Of a DNA stretch of 64,000 nucleotides, positions 45,142 to 55,467 are shown piece by piece. A model generated the notes under the pieces. The model saw only the letters and a program-made list of their open reading frames with translations, searched no databases and was not told the DNA's origin. A program made the translations under genes and the position numbers. How positions within the stretch are numbered: position 1 is the stretch's first letter; every line of letters begins with the position of its first letter. The stretch is from DASUPK01 sp963800285 (GTDB lineage: Bacteria; Actinomycetota; Thermoleophilia; Solirubrobacterales; 70-9), in the NCBI GenBank assembly GCA_963800285.1, contig CAWDAL010000005.1, positions 1 through 64,000 of the forward strand, given 5' to 3'.

Positions 45142-46239
45142 ATGAATGCACCGAGCCGGGCAAGGATGAAGATCGGTCTCGTCCTCGGTGCCGGCGGGAT
45201 CCAGGGAGGTGCATGGCTCACCGGGGGGTTGGACGCGCTCGCCGAGGAGACGGGTTGGGACCCGGCGGAGGCGGACTATGTGATCGGAACCTCGGCTGGT
45301 TCGATGATCGGCGCGCTTTGCGCCTCCGGAGTCCCGCCGTGGTTCATGGTCGCCCACTCGCGTGGAGAGACTTTCGACGGCGTGCGCGACGCCCAGGGAC
45401 GTCCCGCGGCGACGGCCGACCGCGCCGCCGGGGCGCGATTCGAGCTGGAGCGCACCTGGCCGCCGATCGGTCCCGGCTCGTGGAAGCTCGCCCTTCGCAC
45501 CCTTGCCAACCCTCGCCGCTATACGCCGGCAACTATCTTCAGCGGCTGGTTGTGGCGGGGCGTGTTCTCGACCGAGTCGCTCAAGGAGACGATCCGTCGC
45601 GTCGTCCCTGCCGGCTGGAGCTTGCACCCGAACCTGTGGATCGTGGCATGCGATTACGAGACCGGCCGTCGCACCCCCTTTGGCCGGGTCGACGCCCCGC
45701 GGGCCGACCTCGCCGATGCCGTTGCCGCCTCCTGTGCGATCCCCGGCATCTATCACCCCGTGACAATCGGGAATCGTCGCTTCGTCGATGGGGGCATCTA
45801 TTCGGTCTCGAATCTGGACCTGCTGCGCAACGAGGGCCTGGACCTCGTCATCTGCCTCAACCCGACCTCCACGCTGCACCCGATCCGCGCAATCAACCCG
45901 CGCGACGCCGCCACTATCTTCTTCCGCCGGGCCTCCGGTCGCCGCCTGGGCAGCGAGGCGAGGAAGCTCCGCACCAGCGGCGCCGACGTTGTCCTCATTC
46001 AGCCCACGGGCGATGACCTCGAGGCGATGGGGCCGAACCTGATGCGGAGCGCGAACCGAAATCGCGTCATCGACGTTGCGCGGCACACGGTCGCCGAGCA
46101 GCTTCGCGACCCGCGAAACCGCGAGCTCCTCGCCGACCTCCCGAAGGGAGATCCGCGCAGGACCCGTCGCCCCGAGGGCCCGCCCTCCGAGTGGCCCGAT
46201 TGGCGCGACCAGTTGCGACGGCCCCCGCTGGCTGGTTGA
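45142..46239 (+). CDS. patatin-like phospholipase
   Basis: This encodes 365 residues from ATG 45142; ATG 45166 is an alternative with aagg before it. The oxyanion loop is VLGAGGIQGGAWLTGGL, the nucleophile GTSAGSMIGALCASG (Ser), and the dyad Asp lies in RRFVDGGIYSVSNLDLL. It is a soluble acyl hydrolase acting on glycerolipids. It is not closely related to the patatin at 62520. Confidence 0.87.
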   Translation: MNAPSRARMKIGLVLGAGGIQGGAWLTGGLDALAEETGWDPAEADYVIGTSAGSMIGALCASGVPPWFMVAHSRGETFDGVRDAQGRPAATADRAAGARFELERTWPPIGPGSWKLALRTLANPRRYTPATIFSGWLWRGVFSTESLKETIRRVVPAGWSLHPNLWIVACDYETGRRTPFGRVDAPRADLADAVAASCAIPGIYHPVTIGNRRFVDGGIYSVSNLDLLRNEGLDLVICLNPTSTLHPIRAINPRDAATIFFRRASGRRLGSEARKLRTSGADVVLIQPTGDDLEAMGPNLMRSANRNRVIDVARHTVAEQLRDPRNRELLADLPKGDPRRTRRPEGPPSEWPDWRDQLRRPPLAG

Positions 46240-46356
46240 CCGAGGCTCGGGGCCCGGCAGACTCTCTTCCGTACCCTCGTGATCCGGGCGAGGTCCCGAA
46301 CTGACCGAAACCCGTCGGGCAAGTCCCCCTTATCTCTGGCTGCCAAGGTGCAGGCT

Positions 46357-46890
46357 ATGCACCCCGACCTCGATGCCTGGCTGCCCGACCCCCAGGTGCG
46401 CACCCGTCATCGCCGCTCCTCCCAAGCCGACGCCGATCGGCTGTGGCACGCGGCCGAGGGGGTTCGGCTACGTGACGCACCCGTTCTTGGACGCGCGGTG
46501 CGCTGGCGAATCCCTGGCACCTCGTCGGACCTGTCTTTCCGGGATCTGTTCCGGCAGTACCCATTCGCGGTGATCGCCGAGGGACCTCGCTGGTCCGTTT
46601 CAGGCATGTGCGGGCGAATCTGGACGCTCCGCCGGGACTATCCTCGAATCGAGGGTGCGGACGACTTCTTGGCCTGGGATGAGCAGGGCACCGTCCGGGT
46701 GCTCTTGGCTCATTGGATCGAGCAGGACGGCCCCGGCCAACGCGCCCTCGTGAGCGAGGCTCGGATCAAACCGGTGAATGGTCAGGCGGGCTTTCGCATC
46801 CGGGCCTTGTGGGCACTGGTTGGACACTTCGAGCGTCTCATCGGCGGTGAGGTCCTGTCCATCGCGGCCGGGCGCGCCGAGCGGGCCTGA
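46357..46890 (+). CDS. hypothetical protein (SRPBCC/DUF2867-like pattern)
   Basis: This encodes 177 residues from ATG 46357. It reads as one compact domain: VLGRAVRWRIPGTSSDLSFR, FAVIAEGPRWSVSGMCGRIW, DFLAWDEQGTVRVLLAHWIE and a last helix ALWALVGHFERLIGGEVLSI. The layout is like ligand-binding SRPBCC proteins. No active-site residues can be named. Confidence 0.55.
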   Translation: MHPDLDAWLPDPQVRTRHRRSSQADADRLWHAAEGVRLRDAPVLGRAVRWRIPGTSSDLSFRDLFRQYPFAVIAEGPRWSVSGMCGRIWTLRRDYPRIEGADDFLAWDEQGTVRVLLAHWIEQDGPGQRALVSEARIKPVNGQAGFRIRALWALVGHFERLIGGEVLSIAAGRAERA

Positions 46891-46993
46891 TGCTCGCTTT
46901 GGAGGGCCATCAGAAGCCCTAACCGAGGGTAGACCGGGCCGGGATTGCAAGCGCGACTCCGCTGTGGTAAGCATCCAGTGACAAGGCGGACGA

Positions 46994-48610
46994 ATGAACC
47001 ACACCGGGTTGATCACGGGCGCACGGAAGCTCCCTCGGGCAGGTCGTCTGCTGGTGCTCGCATTCGCTCTCAGTGTTTCGCTTGCCTTCACGACGGCCGC
47101 ATCGGCCAGAGTCCTGCGCGTTGCCCAGAGCCATCCGCCGGGTACGGCTGCCGCACAGTTCAAATCGATCCAGGCCGCAGTCGACGCCGCCCGCCCCGGC
47201 GACTGGATCCTGATTGCGCCGGGCGACTACCACGAGCGTGGCGACTACACGACTCACAAGCCGACCGATGAGGCCGGCGCCGGCGTCCTGATCACGACGC
47301 CGAACATCCACCTCCGCGGGCTGGACCGAAACGGCGTCGTCGTCGACGGGACCAAGCCGAACTCGCCGACGTGTTCGTCGACAGCCGCGAATCAGGACTT
47401 CGGGCCGAGCGGGCTGGGCCGCAACGGCGTCGAGGTCTTCAAGGCAGACGGCGTCACGGTGGAGAACCTCACCGCCTGCAACTTCCTCGATGGCTCGGGT
47501 GGCGGCGGCAACCAGATCTGGTTCAACGGCGGCGACGGCAGCGGCCAGATCGGCATGGGACCGTTCCGCGGCGACTTCCTCTCGGCTACCTCGACCTTCT
47601 ACGGCGGCTCCAGCGCACCCGCCGGCACCTACGGGATCTTCACCTCCAACTCCCGGGGCCCGGGCGTGATCGACCACTCCTACGCAAGCAATATGAACGA
47701 CGCCAGCTACTACATCGGCGCCTGCCCCGACTGCAACCAGGTGCTGACCCACGCGCACGCCCAGGGAAGCGCGCTGGGCTATTCGGGGACCAACTCGGGC
47801 GGCCACCTGATAGTCGAGAACTCCGAATGGGACCTCAACAACACCGGCATCGTCACCAACTCGCAGAACAACGACGACGCACCGTCCCCACAGGTCGGCC
47901 TCTGCCCCGGCAGCGCGACGCAGTCATGCACGATCTTCCGCAACAACTTCATCCACAACAACAACAACCCCAACGTGCCGATGGCCGGCAGCGCCTCGCT
48001 TGGCCCGCCGGGCACCGGCATAGTCGTCTCCGGCGGGCGCTTCGACACGGTCACCCAGAACCGGATAACCGACAACGGTGCCTGGGGAGTCCTGCTGGCC
48101 CCGTTCCCGGATACCACCGAGAATCCTCTCGACACGCCGTCGCACTGCCAGGGCGGGACGCTCAACTTCGAAATCGCGCCCGGCCTCGTCATCCCCTGCT
48201 TCTACGACGACTGGGGCAACGAGGTCTCCGACAACTCGCTGAGTGATAACGGGTTCTTGGCCAACCCGACCAACGGCGACCTCGCCGACCTCTCGGGCCT
48301 GCATGATCCCGGCAACTGCTGGCACGGCAACTTCCATCCCGACGGCAGCCCGGTCACCAGCTCACCCGACGACCTCCAGGGCACCCACGGGACATGCGGG
48401 GTGCCCAACCAGGGCGCCGGCCTCCTCTCTCCGCTCTCGCTACAGGTGATCTGCGCGACCCAGGCGTTCGGACCAATGCCTGGCTGCGGAAACTACCCGC
48501 GGCCGATCAACGTCCAGATGCTGCCTCTCCCGGCGCAGTCTTCGATGCCCTCGCCATGCTCCGGGGTCCCAAACAACCCGTGGTGTAAGAACCCGCACGG
48601 CGCCGGCTAG
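46994..48610 (+). CDS. secreted right-handed parallel beta-helix protein
   Basis: This encodes 538 residues from ATG 46994. A signal peptide (LVLAFALSVSLAFTTAASA) is followed by a Pbl/NosD-like start (FKSIQAAVDAARPGDWILIA, PGDYHERG) and beta-helix coils with Asn ladders (DGVTVENLTACNFLDGSG, GGHLIVENSEWDLNNTGIVT, IFRNNFIHNNNNPN, DTVTQNRITDNGAWGV). About a dozen Cys residues suggest disulfides. It may be a polysaccharide lyase or a surface adhesin. Confidence 0.78.
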   Translation: MNHTGLITGARKLPRAGRLLVLAFALSVSLAFTTAASARVLRVAQSHPPGTAAAQFKSIQAAVDAARPGDWILIAPGDYHERGDYTTHKPTDEAGAGVLITTPNIHLRGLDRNGVVVDGTKPNSPTCSSTAANQDFGPSGLGRNGVEVFKADGVTVENLTACNFLDGSGGGGNQIWFNGGDGSGQIGMGPFRGDFLSATSTFYGGSSAPAGTYGIFTSNSRGPGVIDHSYASNMNDASYYIGACPDCNQVLTHAHAQGSALGYSGTNSGGHLIVENSEWDLNNTGIVTNSQNNDDAPSPQVGLCPGSATQSCTIFRNNFIHNNNNPNVPMAGSASLGPPGTGIVVSGGRFDTVTQNRITDNGAWGVLLAPFPDTTENPLDTPSHCQGGTLNFEIAPGLVIPCFYDDWGNEVSDNSLSDNGFLANPTNGDLADLSGLHDPGNCWHGNFHPDGSPVTSSPDDLQGTHGTCGVPNQGAGLLSPLSLQVICATQAFGPMPGCGNYPRPINVQMLPLPAQSSMPSPCSGVPNNPWCKNPHGAG

Positions 48611-48659
48611 CGCAGGGCCGACCACCTAACCGCCGGCACCACCTCCATCACCGGTCGGT

Positions 48660-50225
<1,566 letters not shown>

Positions 50226-50227
50226 GT

Positions 50228-50956
50228 GGAGCCGCAGTCGCGGAGATCGCCGGGCGCAACCTAAAAAAGGTGGTGCTCGAGCTCGGCGGCTCCGATCCGT
50301 TCGTCCTGCTGGGGGCGGAAGACCTCGACGAAGCGGTCGATGCCGCAATCGCCGGCCGCCTCGACAACACTGGCCAGTCCTGCAATGCGGCGAAGCGGTT
50401 CATCGTCGGCGACGAGCTCTACGACGAGTTCCTCGAGAAGTTCACGGCCAAGATGGCGGCCACCGAGCCGGGTGACCCGACGTCCGAGGACGCCGAGATG
50501 GGGCCACTTTCGTCAGCGTCCGCTGCTGAGACCCTGCAGGATCAGCTCGACCGCGCGGTCGCCCAGGGCGCGGAAATAGCCGCTGGCGGGGATCGAAAGG
50601 ACAACTACTTCTCGAGCACAGTCCTGGTCGGGGTCACTCCGGAGAATGACGCTTACCGCGAGGAGTTCTTCGGGCCGGTCGCGAGCGTCTTCAGGGTCGG
50701 CTCCGAGGAGGAGGCGATTGAGCTTGCGAACGACACCCCGTTCGGCCTCGGCTCGTACGTCTTCTCCGACGATCCTGAGCAGGCCCTTCGCGTGGCAGAC
50801 GGCCTCGCCACCGGGATGGTCTACGTCAATGGAGTCGGCCTCGACGGTGCCGAGCTGCCGTTCGGCGGCGTCAAGCGATCGGGCTTCGGCAGGGAGCTCG
50901 CCCGCTACGGCATCGAGGAGTTCGTCAACAAGAAGCTGATCCGCGTAGTGAAGTAG
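50228..50956 (+). pseudogene. aldehyde dehydrogenase, 5' truncated
   Basis: The frame begins GAAVAEIAGRNLKKVVLELG (the catalytic-domain entry with ELGG), has the catalytic Cys in RLDNTGQSCNAAKRFIVG, EEFFGPVASVFRVGSEEEAI, and ends LPFGGVKRSGFGRELARYGI and EEFVNKKLIRVVK. It resembles succinate-semialdehyde-type dehydrogenases. The first ~220 residues (NAD-binding half) are missing because the truncated recombinase lies head-to-head at about 50225. Confidence 0.8.
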
Positions 50957-50992
50957 GGCTGCAGAGCGCCCACCGACGCCCTGCCTGCGCAA

Positions 50993-51147
50993 TCGGGGCG
51001 ACTGGATTTGAACCAGCGACCTTTCGGCCCCCAGCCGAGCGGCAATCGGTGTCTATGTGTCCTGGAGCGTCCATAGCGTCCTATCTGTCCAGGGCCGTGG
51101 ACGATCTGGACAGATAGGACGATGCATCCGGTACCAAAGCGGTACCA
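50993..51147 (-). repeat. att-like site with tRNA-Pro(GGG) 3' half
   Basis: On the minus strand the order is: GGTACC dyad (ggtaccgctttggtacc, 51146-51130), 95 nt containing a perfect 15 bp inverted repeat (51078-51092 with 51106-51120, 13 nt apart), then a tRNA 3' half from the anticodon loop ctggggg (51034) through the T-arm ctggttcaaatccag to gccccga (50993). The architecture is the same as in the fMet copies but a different tRNA is used. Confidence 0.75.
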
Positions 51148-51250
51148 CGGCGCGGGCTCACAATCGGGCACGCCGGTCAGGCGAGCCTTCCACGACTGAA
51201 AGCTGCCTCACGCGAGAGCGGCAGCGCCGCCCAGCGCCGCGAAGAGTGCT

Positions 51251-51266
51251 GCTTTGCATGGAAAGC
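51251..51266 (+). repeat. interspersed palindromic repeat (GCATGG orientation)
   Basis: gctttgcatggaaagc within gtgctgctttgcatgg; followed by agcggtcttcg as in the copy at 16362. Confidence 0.7.
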
Positions 51267-51340
51267 AGCGGTCTTCGCGAGATACTGCGTGGGCGATGCC
51301 CCAGGGGTAGCCTGCGTGAGCGATCCGAAGGAGGCCCAGC

Positions 51341-51958
51341 ATGGGCGTTCCCTACAAGCTCTTTTACCGGCTCGGCTTCCACCCCTGGGAGGACCTCGCA
51401 GAGCACCCCCCGTTCGCAGAGAAGCTCTCGGAGTTGTTCGAGCGCGAGGAGAGCGGGCGCGAGCCGCCTTACGGACCGGCGCTCGACCTCGGATGCGGGA
51501 GCGCCGTCTGGGGGGTCCCACTGGCAAGGCGCGGCTGGCAGGTCACCAGCGCCGACATCGTCGACAAGGCCCTGGAGCGTGCTCGCGAGCGGGTTCAGAA
51601 GGCCGGTGTCGACGTGCGGGTCATGCACGCCGACGTGACGGGTCTTCAGGAGGCGGGCGTCGGCTCCGACTTCCGATTGGTGCTCGACACGGGAACCTTC
51701 CACGGCCTCACCGATGCCCAGCGCACGGCGATGGGACGGGAGATAGATGCGGTCGCCGCCGACGATGCCACCGTGCTCCTCGACTGCTTTGCGCCGCGCT
51801 GGCGAGGGCCGCTGCCGCGCGGGGCTAGCCGGAGTGACGTGGAGGCCGCGTTTCCCGCCTGGACGATCACAGACATTGAGATCGCGGACACCGAACCCGA
51901 CGCCATCTCGAGGCTGCTGAAGTTCGACGAGCACTTCTACCGACTTCGTCGACAGTGA
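51341..51958 (+). CDS. class I SAM-dependent methyltransferase
   Basis: This encodes 205 residues from ATG 51341, preceded by gaaggagg. The SAM site is ALDLGCGSAVWGVPLARRG, followed by ADIVDKALERARERVQKAG and VMHADVTGLQ. The post-core motif is LVLDTGTFHGLTDAQR. It resembles thiopurine/tellurite-type small methyltransferases. Its stop is 38 nt before an NTF2 gene. Confidence 0.85.
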   Translation: MGVPYKLFYRLGFHPWEDLAEHPPFAEKLSELFEREESGREPPYGPALDLGCGSAVWGVPLARRGWQVTSADIVDKALERARERVQKAGVDVRVMHADVTGLQEAGVGSDFRLVLDTGTFHGLTDAQRTAMGREIDAVAADDATVLLDCFAPRWRGPLPRGASRSDVEAAFPAWTITDIEIADTEPDAISRLLKFDEHFYRLRRQ

Positions 51959-51996
51959 CCTTGAGGGGCAAACCCCCGGGGCTGCGGGAGTAGGCG

Positions 51997-52398
51997 ATGT
52001 CGGAGGAGAACATCAAGGTCCTTGGGGCCTTCAATGAAGCGTTCAACCAACGCGACTTCGACGATGCGGGGCAGTACCTGGATCAGGCCGTCGAAATCTA
52101 TCCCGGTGTAAAGGCTCCGGACCACGACTCGAAGCTGCTCGGCCATGACGGGTGGAAAGAGTTCATCCGGGTCGGTATCGAAGCCTGGGAGGCCGTGACC
52201 GCGGAGCCGTTGGAGAGGATCGAGACTGAGGATGGCCGGATTCTCTCCATCGATCTATGGCGCTTTCGCGGTAGGGAAGGCATCGAGGTCGAGAGCGAGC
52301 TTCCGACTCTGTACACCTTTCGAGACGGCCTCATCGTGCGAATCGATGGCTTCACCGAAAAGGCCGACGCCCTCGAAGCCGCCGGGCTTTCGGAGTAG
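51997..52398 (+). CDS. NTF2/SnoaL-like protein, second site member A
   Basis: This encodes 133 residues, MSEENIKVLGAFNEAFNQRD to DALEAAGLSE. The 28 nt before its ATG (ggctgcgggagtaggcg and flanks) are the tail of a lost upstream member: they match the junctions in the 30-31 kb array. The centre (IYPGVKAPDHDSKLLGHDGW) is unique. This implies it came from, or lost, a larger array. Confidence 0.77.
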   Translation: MSEENIKVLGAFNEAFNQRDFDDAGQYLDQAVEIYPGVKAPDHDSKLLGHDGWKEFIRVGIEAWEAVTAEPLERIETEDGRILSIDLWRFRGREGIEVESELPTLYTFRDGLIVRIDGFTEKADALEAAGLSE

Positions 52399-52400
52399 CG

Positions 52401-52802
52401 ATGTCGGAGGAGAACGTCGAGGTCGTGCGGAAGTTGATCGATGCTGCCAATCGGGGCGACTTGGATGCCTGGTTGGGTTTCCTCAGCCCAGAGGTCGTAT
52501 GGGAGTCCCTGCCCTTCCCTGGGTTTAGAGAGGTCTACCGCGGGCGGGCGGAGGCGCGAGAGTGGTATGAGCAGCTCCTTGAAGTCTTTGAGGAAGCCCA
52601 CCTCGAGATCGAGGAGATAACGGCCCTGAGCGATGACAGGGTCCTCATCGGATACACCCAGATCGCGCGCGGTAGGGGCAGTGGCCTGCCTGGAGAACTG
52701 CGCAGTTGGTCGATCCACTGGCTCGTGAAGGGCCTGATCGCAAGGCGTCAGGCCTTCTGGACCAGGGGCGCGGCCCTCGAAGCCGCCGGGCTGTCGGAGT
52801 AG
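52401..52802 (+). CDS. NTF2/SnoaL-like protein, second site member B
   Basis: This encodes 133 residues, MSEENVEVVRKLIDAANRGD to AALEAAGLSE. The body is VVWESLPFPGFREVYRGRAE, ARGRGSGLPGELRSW and LIARRQAFWTRGA. It is the closest relative of array member 3 at 30738. Right after its stop lies a CGTCC-core palindromic repeat. Confidence 0.77.
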   Translation: MSEENVEVVRKLIDAANRGDLDAWLGFLSPEVVWESLPFPGFREVYRGRAEAREWYEQLLEVFEEAHLEIEEITALSDDRVLIGYTQIARGRGSGLPGELRSWSIHWLVKGLIARRQAFWTRGAALEAAGLSE

Positions 52803-52820
52803 CTGCTTTGGACGAGAAGC
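52803..52820 (-). repeat. interspersed palindromic repeat, CGTCC-core variant
   Basis: ctgctttggacgagaagc, directly abutting the stop of the NTF2 gene. Confidence 0.5.
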
Positions 52821-53070
52821 GGTACTCCCGCTCGCGCCAGCGACATCAGGCTCTCGTCATGCAGATAACGCACACCTTGTCCGCGCCGTTTCGGGCTGTG
52901 GGCAGACTCCTAACCGGGCTTGCTCGACGCGTGACGGGACGCAGTTAGCGCGATCGCGGATCTCGGTGCTAAGCACGGATGAACCCGCTGACGGGCGGGC
53001 GTAGCGTCAGGGGTGCCTCCTGGGTCGTCCGAGATGCCCCCGTTGGAGGACGCTCAGGCAGGTTGTACGG
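52821..53070 (+). other. intergenic with a possible 29-codon peptide
   Basis: An ATG at 52859 opens a 29-residue amphipathic peptide (MQITHTLSAPFRAVGRLLTG...) ending at 52948. No ribosome site supports it, so it is not called as a gene. Confidence 0.2.
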
Positions 53071-53098
53071 AAAAGCCCCTATTACGAGGGGGCTTTTT
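53071..53098 (+). terminator. intrinsic terminator
   Basis: aaaagcccc-tattacgag-gggcttttt, a canonical stem with T-run. It would also serve the minus-strand direction. Confidence 0.7.
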
Positions 53099-53137
53099 CG
53101 CATCCGGGTTGGAACAGGAACCTGAACCGCGGACCGG

Positions 53138-53344
53138 CTAGCGACGGGACAAACGGACGGGACGCCCGGAGGAAGGAACCGCAAAAAGCTCGGGTGAAAA
53201 GTTGGGGGTCGCGGTCGGTCGGGCGCTGTATGTCCCCTCGGCATTGGCGCAGGACTCCACCGCCTTACCGGCAGAGGTCGCCTCGATCGCGTCCTCAATG
53301 CGATACCAGTGCTGGTCCATCTCCCGTTCGACTCGAAACTTCAT
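53138..53344 (-). CDS. small hypothetical protein
   Basis: This encodes 68 residues from ATG 53344: KFRVEREMDQHWYRIEDAIE, ATSAGKAVESCANAEGTYSA, ending PELFAVPSSGRPVRLSRR. The beta-alpha-beta style resembles small actinobacterial proteins of unknown function. The frame is open further upstream to 53482 but that part looks non-coding. Confidence 0.45.
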   Translation of the reverse strand: MKFRVEREMDQHWYRIEDAIEATSAGKAVESCANAEGTYSARPTATPNFSPELFAVPSSGRPVRLSRR

Positions 53345-53486
53345 CGCCAGAATCTTCAAGGTTGCGCCGGACTGACGCATCCGGGGCGGAGGCCGACCCT
53401 CCGTCCGTGCTGACCACGTAGCGCCGAACGCGATCGAACTCCATCCGGTCCTCCCGCTTCTCTGCCATCGCCTGCTAGCCACTACC

Positions 53487-53538
53487 GCTTTGCATGGAAA
53501 GCAGCGGTTTGACGCTGCGCTCCTGCTTCTCGCGCAAC
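53487..53538 (+). repeat. interspersed palindromic repeat with trailing block
   Basis: gctttgcatggaaagc then agcggtttgacgctgcgctc and ctgcttctcgcgc, a close match to the 16362 unit. Confidence 0.7.
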
Positions 53539-53539
53539 G

Positions 53540-53700
53540 GGGTCACCTTCGCCGAGGGCAAGTCGATTCCTCGGGAGGCGAGCTCGTGCTCCGCTTCCGC
53601 TCCTCTGCGCCCGCCGACCCCAGGCCGCTACAAGCTGACGGTCGCCCAGCACCTGGACGGCCAGCGGGTAGTCACGAAGAGCTCGATACGGCTCGGCTGA
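53540..53700 (+). pseudogene. possible tail of an Ig-like secreted protein
   Basis: The frame ends PGRYKLTVAQHLDGQRVVTK then SSIRLG and a stop, the style of a C-terminal Ig-like or FixG-type strand pair. It starts inside the palindromic repeat, so only the tail remains. Tentative. Confidence 0.3.
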
Positions 53701-53796
53701 TCATCTTCCGAGTAGCTGTCCTCCCTCGTGCGGTGCCTCCCCATTGCGCGGTGCACCAACCGCCCCCGGCGTCCCGGGGGCGGTTGGCAACGTCTG

Positions 53797-54021
53797 TTAC
53801 GAACGCGAGTAAGCGGGTTCGGTTCCCGCGCGCTCGCGCCCGTCAGTGGACTTGGCGCGCCTGCGTCGGCTCGCCTGCTCGGTTCGTGGAGCTTGGGGCC
53901 CGAGAGGCTCTGCCCGCAGACGGTACGGGAGCAGCATTGCGGCCGACAGGAGAACCAGCAGTCCCGCGGCCAGAACCACGTTCAGTACGACTATCAGTCC
54001 CATTGACACCTTGATCGCCAC
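53797..54021 (-). CDS. small single-span membrane protein
   Basis: This encodes up to 74 residues from GTG 54021; ATG 54003 is an alternative with aaggtg before it. One hydrophobic span (GLIVVLNVVLAAGLLVLLSA) is followed by a basic, Arg-rich tail. No family is recognised. Confidence 0.45.
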   Translation of the reverse strand: MAIKVSMGLIVVLNVVLAAGLLVLLSAAMLLPYRLRAEPLGPQAPRTEQASRRRRAKSTDGRERAGTEPAYSRS

Positions 54022-54203
54022 CTTCCTTGTGGCCTTGCATGGCCTTTGTTCGGGACGACGGTATTTGGCTGCCCCCTAAGCACCGGAAAGCCCCGCGTTA
54101 AGAGTTGTCAAAGGATCCGAGGAGCAAGGACGGCACACGAATCGCGTCTCCTTCCGCGTGGATGCAGCAGACTGAGTCGCTCGGAGGCGTAGCCGTCAGA
54201 TAG

Positions 54204-54584
54204 CCGCTTTGGAAGTCGACGAGCAAGCAGACGGTCTGCCACTCCGGCTGGACTGCAACGATTCGTCCGCCGACCAGCTACACGGAACCACTGAAGCTCA
54301 AGGAGCTGAAGGCGTATGGCTATGGCGGTCGATCGCCGTCCGGATTCGAGCTCGATCATCTGATCTCACTCGAGCTCGGCGGCGACGCCGCAGGCTACGA
54401 GCGGGTCGACCCAGGCGGCCACCACCACCATCACATCGTCTGCCAGAAGTGCGGCAAGGTGATCGCTTTCGAAGACGAGCGGCTTGAAGGTGCCATCGTC
54501 GCGCTCGGCAAGCGTCCTGATTTCAATGTTGCGAGCCACGAGGTCACCCTTCGCGGCGAGTGCGCCGACTGCATGAAGGGCTGA
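54204..54584 (+). pseudogene. chimeric frame: HNH-like fragment fused to Fur C-terminus
   Basis: An open frame without a usual start codon. First part: QTVCHSGWTATIRPPTSYTE, LKLKELKAYGYGGRSP and ELDHLISLELGGDA, the pattern of small HNH-like proteins with a DHLIxLELGG motif. Second part, in frame: YERVDPGGHHHHHIVCQKCG, KVIAFEDERLE and ECADCMKG, the dimerisation/zinc domain of a Fur/Zur regulator (two CxxC pairs). The DNA-binding half of Fur and the end of the HNH-like protein are missing. The join is near 54396. Confidence 0.6.
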
Positions 54585-54590
54585 GCCCCG

Positions 54591-54628
54591 CTGTTTCCAT
54601 GCAAAGCGCTGCTTTCGTCCAAAGCAGC
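54591..54628 (-). repeat. pair of palindromic repeats (CCATGC and CGTCC forms)
   Basis: ctgtttccatgcaaagc (54591-54607) is followed by the perfect hairpin gctgctttcgtccaaagcag (54608-54627). Same pairing as at 18372-18404. Confidence 0.7.
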
Positions 54629-54767
54629 TATCTGACGCCTAGGCCTCCGAGCGACTCCAGCCTGCTGCAGCCACGCGAAAGCGGGAGCGGTGCCACGACG
54701 TGGGAGCCCTGGCACTGCGGGTCGCGCTAGCGCCCATACCGCTGTGGCGCGGTCGCTCCCCTGCTGA

Positions 54768-55457
54768 CTAGAGACTCGGAGCCGTATCCGCGTCGGGTTC
54801 CAGGGCTGCGATCGCGGATGGGAAGCTCGCGGCCTCCCCTGCCGACGCTGAGACGACCTCGAATGTCTTTCCGCGTGCGGCTGGGAGAAAGAGCACTTGC
54901 GTGCAGACATCGGCGAGGTCCGCCCGTGAGATCCGGCCTTCGGCCGTATCGCCCTGCGACACGGCCAACGGCTCACCGCCATCCCGGTCCGTGAGCCAGC
55001 CGGGGCGGATGATGCAGTACGGAAGCCGAGAGCGTCGGATGACCTCTTCGGCCCTTGCCTTCCATCCCAGGCTCGTCGGCTCCACATCTTGGTAATGGTC
55101 CGAACGGCTGGCGTAGATAGTGGAGACGAAAACAACGAGGTCGACGTCCCCGGCACTCGCCTGCTGGATGAGGTGGCGGGTGCCGCTGTAGTCGACCATC
55201 TCGAGGCTGTTGTCGTGCTCCGCGCCGCCGCAGGCAACGCTGATCACACTGCGCGCGCCGGCCATCGGTTCCGTCAGCGTCTCACTACGGCGAACGTCTC
55301 CAACGAATTGCGGCACGTCCGGCGGAAAGACCTCGCGGGCCTTCGCCGGATCTCGGACCAGGGCGTGGACGGAGACGTGGCGCTCGACTAGGCGCCCGAC
55401 GATCAGGCGGCCGGTCCGACCGGTTGCTCCGACGACCAGGACGGGACCTTCGGACAT
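54768..55457 (-). CDS. NAD(P)-binding atypical SDR (NmrA-like)
   Basis: This encodes 229 residues from ATG 55457. The nucleotide site is VLVVGATGRTGRLIVGRLVE with a following basic residue in ALVRDPAKA, then ARSVISVACGG, VVFVSTIYASRSDH and RLPYCIIRPGWLTD. The atypical SDR5 group lacks the standard Tyr-Lys pair. It may be a redox sensor or an isomerase/reductase. It lies 10 nt downstream of the monooxygenase gene on the same strand, so the two form an operon. Confidence 0.83.
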   Translation of the reverse strand: MSEGPVLVVGATGRTGRLIVGRLVERHVSVHALVRDPAKAREVFPPDVPQFVGDVRRSETLTEPMAGARSVISVACGGAEHDNSLEMVDYSGTRHLIQQASAGDVDLVVFVSTIYASRSDHYQDVEPTSLGWKARAEEVIRRSRLPYCIIRPGWLTDRDGGEPLAVSQGDTAEGRISRADLADVCTQVLFLPAARGKTFEVVSASAGEAASFPSAIAALEPDADTAPSL

Positions 55458-55467
55458 CTTCCCAGCC

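Noticed and set aside
46284..46310. Possible further att-like site (gaggtcccgaactgaccgaaac)
   Set aside because: Only about 20 nt resemble the spacer start; no dyad and no tRNA half, so chance or deep decay cannot be separated.
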